Assembly: GCA_937898715.1 (NCBI GenBank)
Contig: CALEKA010000115.1
Location: 1-17,034, forward strand
Direction of reading: 5' to 3'
Source of the DNA: an uncultured Prevotella sp.
GTDB taxonomy: Bacteria > Bacteroidota > Bacteroidia > Bacteroidales > Bacteroidaceae
Length of the DNA stretch: 17,034 bases
Shown here: piece after piece, positions 6,227-13,141 of the stretch
How the letters are laid out: every line of letters begins with the position of its first letter
How positions within the stretch are numbered: the first letter of the stretch is position 1
Translations under genes and position numbers: made by a program
The notes under the pieces: model-generated
The model's database searches: none
What the model saw: the letters and a program-made list of their open reading frames with translations, nothing else
What the model was told of the DNA's origin: nothing

Positions 6227-7448
6227 GGTAAAACGTATATACATATGCCTACTCTGCATGATTGTACCCCTCTTGGCAATGGCCCAAAAGGGGCAAACTG
6301 ACGTGCAGACCACTGCTTCTGAAACGCAGACCACGCAGCCGTCAGCCGACTCCGTCATCGTGAGCCTTATCACTTGTACCCCAGGCTCGTTGGTCTATGA
6401 GCTCTACGGACATACCGCACTCCGTGTGCGCGAGGTGGGACGCAGACAAAGCGACTGGGTGTTCAATTACGGCACATTCTCCTTCAATCAGCCCCACTTC
6501 ATGTGGCGATTCATGCTCGGAGAGACCGACTATGAACTCGGTGTGGTGCCTTACTCCATATTCTACGACGCATACGTGAGAGAAGGGCGTGGCATTGACG
6601 AACAAGTGCTCAACCTTACGCAGAGTGAAGCCAATCGATTGGTCGATGCTCTGAGTCGTAACCTCGAACCCGAAAATGCCACCTATCGTTACAATTTCTT
6701 CTTCGACAATTGTACCACCCGTGCCCTGCGCATGATAGAGCAGGCAGTCGATGGGAAGGTGGTCTGGCCACAGGTGAAAGCCGACCGCACACTACGCGAC
6801 ATTGTGCACGAATTCTCTAAACCAAGTCCGTGGAATAAGTTTGGCCAAGATCTACTGCTCGGAGCAGAGGCCGATCGCCCCGCCGACTTGCAACAGCAGC
6901 AATTCGCACCCATTTATGCCGAACGATTCGCTACGAAGGCGCAAATCCGTGGTCGCGATGGAAGTGTGCGCCCTTTGGTAAAGATGGAACTCACCTTGCT
7001 GCCCGCACAGCCCTGTGCCGACGAAGCTTTCCCCATCAGTCCGATGGCTGCCTTTGGCATGCTTCTTGCATTAACAATCGTTATTAGTCTGTGGGGCAAG
7101 TATAAGAAGAAATCCTATTGGCAGTACGACGTACTGCTCATGATAGCTCAAGGACTTACAGGTTGCATCACCACATTCCTGCTCCTCTTCTCGTCTCACC
7201 CCACGGTGGGCAGCAATTGGCTCGTGGTATTGTTCAACCCTCTGCCTCTCGTACTCTTTCCATGGTACATGAAGGCGGCTGTCGCAGGCCGACGTAGCTG
7301 GGTGATGTATGTAGAGGGTGTGCTCGTGGTGTTGGCACTCATAATAGGACTCATGGGCTTGCAGCAATATCCCGATGAGGTATACCTCATCATCCTCACG
7401 CTCATGCTCCGTGTAGCCTTCCACTTGCGGATGCCACATAAGGTATAA
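6225..7448 (+). CDS. lnb: DUF4105 / Lnb-type membrane protein (probable lipoprotein N-acyltransferase)
   Basis: A 407-aa protein with an N-terminal signal-like helix (2-20), a periplasmic DUF4105 domain (about 43-240) and five C-terminal hydrophobic segments (about 272-290, 301-322, 332-350, 357-378, 384-400). This layout is that of Lnb, the Bacteroidota enzyme reported to N-acylate the lipidated cysteine of lipoproteins in place of Lnt. The periplasmic domain is papain/NlpC-like. The expected cysteine and histidine are visible as C163 in FFFDNCTTR and H63 in YGHTALR. DUF4105 paralogues exist, so the exact acyltransferase role is inferred from layout and motifs. The start at 6225 is chosen because an in-frame TAG lies 18 nt upstream and the signal helix begins at once. 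A consensus promoter and a 73-bp repeat leader with mini-ORFs precede it, which makes translational regulation plausible. It stands alone, and AT-rich and GC-hairpin repeats follow. Confidence 0.8.
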   Translation: MVKRIYICLLCMIVPLLAMAQKGQTDVQTTASETQTTQPSADSVIVSLITCTPGSLVYELYGHTALRVREVGRRQSDWVFNYGTFSFNQPHFMWRFMLGETDYELGVVPYSIFYDAYVREGRGIDEQVLNLTQSEANRLVDALSRNLEPENATYRYNFFFDNCTTRALRMIEQAVDGKVVWPQVKADRTLRDIVHEFSKPSPWNKFGQDLLLGAEADRPADLQQQQFAPIYAERFATKAQIRGRDGSVRPLVKMELTLLPAQPCADEAFPISPMAAFGMLLALTIVISLWGKYKKKSYWQYDVLLMIAQGLTGCITTFLLLFSSHPTVGSNWLVVLFNPLPLVLFPWYMKAAVAGRRSWVMYVEGVLVVLALIIGLMGLQQYPDEVYLIILTLMLRVAFHLRMPHKV

Positions 7449-7455
7449 AGTCTAA

Positions 7456-7486
7456 AAGTATTAAGTATAAAGTATTAAGTATTACA
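7456..7486 (-). repeat. Second copy of the 31-bp AT-rich dispersed repeat
   Basis: Exact reverse complement of 195-225 over 31 bp. It starts 8 bp after the Lnb-type stop codon. There is no sign of coding or of a GC-rich terminator. Its presence here and just before ccsBA shows that it disperses on its own. Confidence 0.85.
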
Positions 7487-7525
7487 TACTTGCAACTACA
7501 TACTTGCAACTACATCCTTGCAAAA
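7484..7525 (+). repeat. Three 14-bp tandem repeats
   Basis: ACATACTTGCAACT occurs at 7484-7497 and 7498-7511, and a diverged third copy (ACATCCTTGCAAAA) at 7512-7525. It overlaps the end of the 31-bp repeat by three bases. No function can be assigned. Confidence 0.7.
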
Positions 7526-7527
7526 TC

Positions 7528-7621
7528 CACCCAGTACTGGGGGCGACGCGTCCCCGCGTCGGCATCACCCACGAATCAAGAAGTAAATTCAGAGGAAGTG
7601 GGGGCGAAGTGTCCCGCTTCG
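7528..7621 (+). repeat. Diverged copies of the GC hairpin repeat
   Basis: The segment 7528-7585 aligns with a unit of the 5512-5734 array (cagtac-tgggggcgacgcgtcc..., then 'ggcatca' and 'aatca.gaag'). Its stem is CGACGCG (7544-7550) with CGCGTCG (7555-7561). A second, more diverged core at 7605-7621 is CGAAGTG-TCC-CGCTTCG. It still pairs along all seven positions with one G-T wobble, so the hairpin is kept while its sequence changed. CCCAGTACTGGG (7530-7541) adds a perfect 12-bp palindrome. Confidence 0.8.
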
Positions 7622-7623
7622 GC

Positions 7624-7656
7624 CAACTATGCGAGGCTCGACGCCGAGCATAGTTG
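7624..7656. repeat. Strong hairpin before the phosphatase-like gene
   Basis: CAACTATGC (7624-7632) pairs perfectly with GCATAGTTG (7648-7656), and the interior can pair further through GGC/GCC. Only GAAAAGAAATG follows, with no T tract on the + strand. Read on either strand it resembles a dispersed intergenic hairpin more than a classical terminator. Confidence 0.7.
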
Positions 7657-7666
7657 AAAAGAAATG

Positions 7667-7683
7667 CCCCCCCCAAAAAAAAA
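7667..7683 (+). repeat. Poly-C (8) then poly-A (9) tract
   Basis: Eight Cs (7667-7674) run straight into nine As (7675-7683). The tract directly follows an ATG at 7664 that is in frame with the phosphatase-like gene, and lies 23 bp before the preferred ATG at 7706. Homopolymers of this length are prone to slipped-strand length change. Similar C tracts occur at 2748-2755 (8) and 5897-5905 (9). Confidence 0.8.
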
Positions 7684-7705
7684 TAATAAAATAACAATCC
7701 ACCGA

Positions 7706-9325
7706 ATGAATAACCCCGCTCCCCACGGCTCACAGCACGCTTCCGTCATGCGTCTGCCCTTGCTCGTGTCGTTGCTCACCGCAATGACCGTGCTTTCGGC
7801 TCCATCGGCTTCGGCTGCAGGAACTGGTGTGCCACGCGTAGTGGTAAGTATTCTGGTGGATCAACTCCGCACGGACTATATGAATGCCTTCATGCCCCTC
7901 TATGGGCAGGAAGGCTTTGTGCGTCTTCTGCATGAGGGACGCTTATACACTCAAGCCGAATATCCCCATTATCGTCCTGACCGAGCATCGGCAGCTGCCA
8001 CACTCTCGGCAGGAACCACACCCTACAACCACGGCATCGTGGGCGAACGTTGGCTCAATAGAGAAACGCTACGCCCCGTGTACTGCGTGGACGATAAGGC
8101 CTATCCCGGACTGCAGACCAAGGACTGCTCGGCACCTACCTACCTGGGCGTGTCGACCATTGGCGATGAACTCAAGGTGGCTACTGAGGGCAAGTCGCTC
8201 GTCTACGCCGTAGCTCCATTCCGCGATGCAGCGATACTTACGGCAGGACATGCTGCCGATGGCGCTGTCTGGATAGACGATCGCACGGGGTTGTGGTGTT
8301 CGTCTACTTACTACGGCAAGACCCTCCCCACTTGGGCTTCTGTACTCAACGGCGGAGGCGGGCTGGCTGAACGATTGAAGTCGCTCACATGGAAGCCTTC
8401 GAGCGACCTCGTAGGCAATTTCTCCTACTTTCTCTCGGGAGGTATGAAGAAGCCTTTCGCCCACAAGTTTACAGGTGATGGACGGTTTGCTTCCTTCAAG
8501 ACGAGCGGACTGGTCAATCAAGAGGTGACGCGCGCTGCCGTGCAGTGTATCAACGGCACGATGATAGGCACCGACGACGTGACGGACTATCTTGCCGTGA
8601 CGCTCTATGCGGGCAATCTCGACCATCGCACCGTGAGCGAACGTCCCATGGAACTGCAAGACACCTATGTGCGCTTGGATCAGGCATTGGCACAGCTCAT
8701 ACGCTCGGTGGAGCAGAAGGTAGGACGCGACCGTGCACTGTTCGTGCTGACTTCTACAGGATATGCCGACGAGGAAACGGCAGACCTCTCGAAATATCGC
8801 ATTCCTACGGGTACTTTCGACGTGGAGCGCGCTGCCGCTTTGCTCAATATGTACTTCGTGGCAGTATATGGCCAAGGACAGTATGTGGAGTCGAGCTTCG
8901 GAACGCAGATTTATCTCAACCATAAGCTCGTAGAAGAAAAGCAAATCAACCTGGCGGAGATGCTCGAGCGTGCGCAAGACTTCTTGTTGCAGCTCTCGGG
9001 CGTGAAGGACGTTTACACCTCGTCGCGCCTCTTGCAGGGAGCATGGACTCCTGGCATCAGCCGCATGCGTGGAGGATACAACCCACGCTATTCGGGCGAT
9101 GTGCTCATAGAGGTGGCTCCTGGTTGGCACTACGTGAACAATTCTACGCGTGAGAACCAACTCGTACGCGAATCGTATATTCCTTTCCCTATCATATTCT
9201 TAGGCGAGGGCTTCAAGGCCGAAACGGTTACCACCCCCGTCACCATCGACTACATAGCACCGACGCTGTCGAAGGCTATGCGCATTCGCGCTCCCAATGC
9301 TTGTAGCGTAGCTCCGCTACAATGA
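7706..9325 (+). CDS. Exported alkaline-phosphatase-superfamily protein, probably catalytically degenerate
   Basis: 539 aa from the preferred start. The frame opens at 7664, but that ATG is followed by poly-C/poly-A (MPPPKKNNK), whereas 7706 has a typical AT-rich leader. A third ATG at 7748 begins the hydrophobic signal peptide, cleaved near ASA-AG (about residues 37-39). The fold is recognisable from VSILVDQLRTDY (D52, position of a metal-binding Asp), SAGTTPYNHGIVG (about 101-113) and DTYVRLDQAL (about 319-328), as in PafA and nucleotide pyrophosphatase relatives. Compared with PafA-type enzymes as I know them, the TGPGHA nucleophile loop reads DRASAA (92-97), the KDR phosphate-binding motif reads FRDAA (172-176), the metal-binding ADHG reads STGY (350-353), and the late metal-binding histidine is not seen. 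A pseudo-enzyme or an altered activity is inferred. The last residues are encoded by a hairpin repeat. It lies upstream of secA with a 175-bp gap. Confidence 0.82.
   Translation: MNNPAPHGSQHASVMRLPLLVSLLTAMTVLSAPSASAAGTGVPRVVVSILVDQLRTDYMNAFMPLYGQEGFVRLLHEGRLYTQAEYPHYRPDRASAAATLSAGTTPYNHGIVGERWLNRETLRPVYCVDDKAYPGLQTKDCSAPTYLGVSTIGDELKVATEGKSLVYAVAPFRDAAILTAGHAADGAVWIDDRTGLWCSSTYYGKTLPTWASVLNGGGGLAERLKSLTWKPSSDLVGNFSYFLSGGMKKPFAHKFTGDGRFASFKTSGLVNQEVTRAAVQCINGTMIGTDDVTDYLAVTLYAGNLDHRTVSERPMELQDTYVRLDQALAQLIRSVEQKVGRDRALFVLTSTGYADEETADLSKYRIPTGTFDVERAAALLNMYFVAVYGQGQYVESSFGTQIYLNHKLVEEKQINLAEMLERAQDFLLQLSGVKDVYTSSRLLQGAWTPGISRMRGGYNPRYSGDVLIEVAPGWHYVNNSTRENQLVRESYIPFPIIFLGEGFKAETVTTPVTIDYIAPTLSKAMRIRAPNACSVAPLQ
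9301..9322. repeat. Hairpin repeat overlapping the gene's last codons
   Basis: TTGTAGCG (9301-9308) pairs perfectly with CGCTACAA (9315-9322) around a TAGCTC loop, and the stop TGA follows at once. It encodes the C-terminal CSVAPLQ. This looks like an intergenic hairpin that became the end of the reading frame. No T tract follows, so terminator function is uncertain. Confidence 0.7.
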
Positions 9326-9427
9326 CGCAAGAGAGTATTTTAAGTGCAATGCGCAATCCAACGCCCTATAGCACTCCTTATTATATATAACAGAAACAAA
9401 TAAGCGTTCTCCCGCAACAGAACTCAA

Positions 9428-9514
9428 CATGGCCTCTTAAGGCATGTAATCCCATCTCCCGTAAGGGAAATGGACTTGGGGAGAAACTCCAACTTCAAAT
9501 ATGGACTTTATTAA
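9428..9514 (+). promoter_or_regulatory. Structured leader of secA with mini-ORFs
   Basis: Three small structures precede secA. ACATGGCC/GGCATGT (9427-9446) pairs with one bulge. CCATCTCCC (9452-9460) pairs with GGGAAATGG (9465-9473) over a GTAA loop, with one mismatch; GUAA is a GNRA tetraloop. GGAG (9480-9483) pairs with CTCC (9487-9490). Start codons are frequent: ATG GCC TCT TAA at 9429-9440, ATG TAA at 9444-9449, and a 14-codon frame (MDLGRNSNFKYGLY) at 9470-9514 that overlaps the secA start out of frame. Regulation is an inference. Exact stem edges were found by eye. Confidence 0.4.
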
Positions 9515-12500
9515 TATCATTACCAAGTTATTCGGCAATAAGTCAAACCGTGATATGAAGCTCATCCAGCCGTGGGTGGAAAAGATTAAGGCTGCTTATC
9601 CCGCCATTCAAGCCCTCGACAACGATGCTCTTCGTGCAAAGACTCAAGAAATCCGTCATACCATTCAGCACTCTGCCGACGATATCAAGGCAAAAATCGA
9701 AGAACTGAAAGGTAAGGTGGAGGAGACTCCTATCGAAGACCGCGAGGTGATCTTCTCACAAATCGATAAACTCGAGACGCAGGTGCTCGACAAGATGGAA
9801 GAGGCACTCAACGAGGCTCTGCCCGAAGTGTTCGCCATCGTGAAGGATACAGCCCGACGTTTCACTGAAAACGAAACCATTGAGGTGACCGCTACTGACT
9901 TCGACCGCGAACTGGCTACATGCCACGATTTCGTAAGCATCGAGGGCGACAAGGCCATCTATCAGAACCACTGGGTAGCCGGCGGTAATGATACAAAGTG
10001 GAACATGGTACACTATGATGTGCAGCTCTTCGGTGGTGTGGTACTTCACCAAGGTAAGATCGCCGAAATGGCAACGGGTGAAGGTAAGACCCTCGTAGGT
10101 ACGCTCCCTGTGTTCCTCAATGCGCTGACGGGCAATGGCGTACACGTAGTAACCGTCAACGACTACTTGGCTAAGCGTGACTCCGAATGGATGGGACCGC
10201 TCTATATGTTCCACGGACTTTCGGTAGACTGTATCGATAAGCATCAGCCCAACTCTGAGAGCCGTCGCCGTGCTTATCAGGCAGATATCACCTTCGGTAC
10301 GAACAATGAGTTTGGCTTCGACTACCTCCGTGACAACATGGCTATGAGCCCGAAGGACCTCGTACAGCGTCGTCACAACTATGCTATCGTCGATGAGGTC
10401 GACTCTGTATTGATCGACGATGCACGTACACCATTGATTATCTCTGGTCCGGTGCCTCAGGGCGACGACCAACTCTACGAACAGTATCAACCTCTCGTGG
10501 AACACCTCGTAGAAGTGCAGCGCAAGTTGGCCACCAAGTATCTGGCAGAAGCTAAGCAACTCATCGCTACAGGCGACAAGGCTAAGAGCGAAGAAGGCTT
10601 CTTGGCGCTCTATCGTAGCCACAAGGCTCTGCCTAAGAACAATCCGCTGATTAAGTTCCTCTCAGAGACTGGTATCAAAGCCGGTATGCTCAAGACGGAG
10701 GAAATCTATATGGAAAACAACAACCGCCGTATGCCTGAGGCTGTAGCACCCCTCTACTTCGTAGTAGACGAAAAGATGCACAGCGTAGACCTTACGGATA
10801 AGGGTAATAAGTGGTTGGCTGATCAGGTGCACGACGATCAACTCTTCGTGCTCCCCGACATTACCTCGCAGCTCTCCGAACTCGAGGCTGATAAGACGCT
10901 CTCCGACGAAGAACGTGTGGCTAAAAAGGACGAACTCCTGCAAGACTATGCTATCAAGAGCGATCGCGTACACACCATCCTGCAGTTGCTGAAGGCTTAC
11001 ACCATGTTCCGCATCAACGAGGAATACGTCGTGATGGACGGACAGGTGAAGATCGTCGATGAGCAGACTGGACGTATCATGGAAGGACGCCGCTGGAGCG
11101 ATGGTTTGCACCAGGCTGTAGAGGCTAAGGAGCATGTGAAGGTGGAAGCTGCAACGCAGACCTTCGCTACCATCACGCTGCAGAACTACTTCCGTATGTA
11201 CCATAAGCTCGCTGGTATGACCGGTACGGCTATTACCGAGGCAGGCGAGTTCTGGAATATCTACAAACTCGATGTAGTAGAGATTCCTACCAACCGTCCT
11301 ATCGCTCGTGTCGATATGAACGACCGCGTCTACAAGACGAAACGTGAAAAGTATAAGGCTGTGATCGAAGAGATCGAAAAGATGCGTCTGGCGGGACGCC
11401 CCGTATTGGTGGGTACTACCAACGTCGACGTGAGCGAACTCTTGAGCCGTATGCTGCAGCTTCGCGGCATTCCTCATCAGGTGTTGAACGCTAAGCTCCA
11501 CCAGAAAGAGGCTGACATCGTGGCAAAGGCTGGTCAAAGCACACTGACCAAGGTGATGATAGAGGATGAGAACGGCAATAAGCACGAAGAGGAATTGATG
11601 CTCGGTGCCGTAACAATCGCTACTAACATGGCTGGTCGTGGTACGGATATCAAGCTTACCGACGAGGTGAAGAAGGCTGGTGGCTTGGCTATCATCGGTA
11701 CGGAACGTCACGAAAGCCGCCGCGTAGACCGTCAGCTTCGTGGTCGTGCCGGACGTCAGGGAGACCCAGGATCTTCAGTATTCTTCGTTTCGCTCGAAGA
11801 CAACCTCATGCGTCTGTTCGCTTCCGAGCGCATTGCCCGCGTAATGGACAAACTCGGATTCAAGGACGGCGAGATGATCGAGGCAAAGATGATCAACAAT
11901 AGCATCGAGCGTGCTCAGCGCAAGGTGGAAGAAAACAACTTCGGTATTCGTAAGCGCTTGCTCGAATATGATGATGTGATGAACAAGCAGCGTACCGTGA
12001 TCTACGAAAAGCGTCGCCACGCTTTGATGGGTGAACGTGTGGGCATGGATATCGCCAACATGATTTGGGACCGCGTGATCAATATCATCGAAAAGAATGA
12101 CTACGAAGGTTGCCGAGAAGCTTTCATCGAAATCTTTGCGATGGAGGTGCCTTTCACGGAAGAAGAGTTTGACGGCATGAAGCGCGACGACCTTTATGAA
12201 AAGGCCTTCGAGACTGCAATGGCTACCTTCAAGCGTAAGACTGATCGCATGGCAGAGGTGGCTATGCCCGTTATCAAGCAGGTATACGAGAACCAAGGCG
12301 ATATGTATGAGAACATCCTCGTGCCTATCACCGACGGCAAACTGGTATACAATATCCGCACAAACTTGAAGAAGGCTTACGAGACAGAGTCGAAGGAAGT
12401 GGTGAAGGACTTTGAAAAGGCTATCATCCTCCACAATATCGACGACGCTTGGAAGGAAAACCTCCGCGAGCTCGACGACTTGAAGAAGTCCGTACAGAAC

Positions 12501-12869
12501 GCTTCTTACGAGCAGAAAGATCCGCTCCTCGTGTTCAAACTCGAGAGTGTGCAACTCTTCGATAAAATGGTAAATCGCATTAACAATGAGACGGTATCAA
12601 CGCTCATGCGTGGTCAGATCCCTGTTCAGGCTCCGCAAGAGGTGCAAGAGGCTGCTCCCGAAGAGGCTGCTCCACAGCAGAACCTCACCACATCGCACGA
12701 GACGCTCGACGAGGCTGGTGACCCCGAAGCAGCAGAAGCCTTGGGACGCGATACACGCGAACACCACAATCAGCCTATCGTGAAGGATGATGTTCCTGGA
12801 CGCAACGATCCTTGCCCTTGCGGTAGTGGCAAGAAATTTAAGAATTGTCATGGCAAGGGATTGGCTTAA
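9501..12869 (+). CDS. secA: Preprotein translocase ATPase SecA
   Basis: The motor of the general secretion pathway: it binds preproteins at the inner membrane and drives them through SecYEG using ATP. The 1122 aa begin with the usual N-terminal helix. Nucleotide-binding motifs are ATGEGKT (191-197, Walker A) and DEVD (298-301, Walker B/DEAD type). In NBD2 are MAGRGTDIKL (710-719) and GRAGRQGDPGSS (748-759). The tail is GRNDPCPCGSGKKFKNCHGKG with zinc ligands C1105, C1107, C1116 and H1117, which contacts SecB-like chaperones or ribosomes in other bacteria. It is over 200 aa longer than E. coli SecA (901). Much of the extra length is an acidic helical insert at about 55-130, before the Walker A motif, and stretches near 330-480 in the preprotein-binding region. 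Such enlargement is normal in Bacteroidota. The Ala/Glu/Gln-rich linker (about 1045-1090) is variable. A strong terminator follows. Start: ATG 9501 with an AT-rich leader. Confidence 0.98.
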   Translation: MDFINIITKLFGNKSNRDMKLIQPWVEKIKAAYPAIQALDNDALRAKTQEIRHTIQHSADDIKAKIEELKGKVEETPIEDREVIFSQIDKLETQVLDKMEEALNEALPEVFAIVKDTARRFTENETIEVTATDFDRELATCHDFVSIEGDKAIYQNHWVAGGNDTKWNMVHYDVQLFGGVVLHQGKIAEMATGEGKTLVGTLPVFLNALTGNGVHVVTVNDYLAKRDSEWMGPLYMFHGLSVDCIDKHQPNSESRRRAYQADITFGTNNEFGFDYLRDNMAMSPKDLVQRRHNYAIVDEVDSVLIDDARTPLIISGPVPQGDDQLYEQYQPLVEHLVEVQRKLATKYLAEAKQLIATGDKAKSEEGFLALYRSHKALPKNNPLIKFLSETGIKAGMLKTEEIYMENNNRRMPEAVAPLYFVVDEKMHSVDLTDKGNKWLADQVHDDQLFVLPDITSQLSELEADKTLSDEERVAKKDELLQDYAIKSDRVHTILQLLKAYTMFRINEEYVVMDGQVKIVDEQTGRIMEGRRWSDGLHQAVEAKEHVKVEAATQTFATITLQNYFRMYHKLAGMTGTAITEAGEFWNIYKLDVVEIPTNRPIARVDMNDRVYKTKREKYKAVIEEIEKMRLAGRPVLVGTTNVDVSELLSRMLQLRGIPHQVLNAKLHQKEADIVAKAGQSTLTKVMIEDENGNKHEEELMLGAVTIATNMAGRGTDIKLTDEVKKAGGLAIIGTERHESRRVDRQLRGRAGRQGDPGSSVFFVSLEDNLMRLFASERIARVMDKLGFKDGEMIEAKMINNSIERAQRKVEENNFGIRKRLLEYDDVMNKQRTVIYEKRRHALMGERVGMDIANMIWDRVINIIEKNDYEGCREAFIEIFAMEVPFTEEEFDGMKRDDLYEKAFETAMATFKRKTDRMAEVAMPVIKQVYENQGDMYENILVPITDGKLVYNIRTNLKKAYETESKEVVKDFEKAIILHNIDDAWKENLRELDDLKKSVQNASYEQKDPLLVFKLESVQLFDKMVNRINNETVSTLMRGQIPVQAPQEVQEAAPEEAAPQQNLTTSHETLDEAGDPEAAEALGRDTREHHNQPIVKDDVPGRNDPCPCGSGKKFKNCHGKGLA

Positions 12870-12907
12870 TGCTCCCACGCTATTACATACATTATAATAT
12901 TTAGATG

Positions 12908-12946
12908 AAGCCCCGCGCCACATTTCTTATATGGCGCGGGGCTTTG
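12908..12946. terminator. Intrinsic terminator after secA
   Basis: AAGCCCCGCGCCA (12908-12920) pairs perfectly over 13 bp with TGGCGCGGGGCTT (12932-12944), and the loop can close further. It lies about 40 bp after the secA stop. The following T run is short (TTTG), but the stem is very GC-rich. Confidence 0.88.
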
Positions 12947-13141
12947 TCGTGATACGTAATGGACTCTTTTCTGCCGTTTCCGTCAGATTTGTATGAAATT
13001 TCGTGCTGTAGCTTGTCGAATCGTGACGAGATTGGCAGTATATTTTAATGGATGTTATAGCTTCCAGAACCTGTTATGAATGGCAGCGCATTTGCAATTA
13101 AGAGGGCGTAAACATTAGAAACAAATAAAACAATATACATT

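Noticed and set aside
8069..9160. Long - strand frame (363 aa) opposite the phosphatase-like gene
   Set aside because: Shadow of a strongly coding + strand gene; the translation shows no domain and is rich in His, Arg and Cys as expected from an antisense frame.
9429..9440. Three-codon ORF (ATG GCC TCT TAA) and the ATG TAA pair as secA regulators
   Set aside because: Too short to judge from sequence alone; mentioned with the leader but not claimed as coding.
10662..11711. Long - strand frame (349 aa) opposite secA
   Set aside because: Antisense shadow of secA, with a His/Leu-rich translation and no recognisable motif.
13013..13046. clpB promoter with TTG and TATATTTT
   Set aside because: The spacer is 23 nt and the -7 box lacks the final G; noted in the clpB entry but not listed as a feature. 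No CIRCE heat-shock operator is seen.
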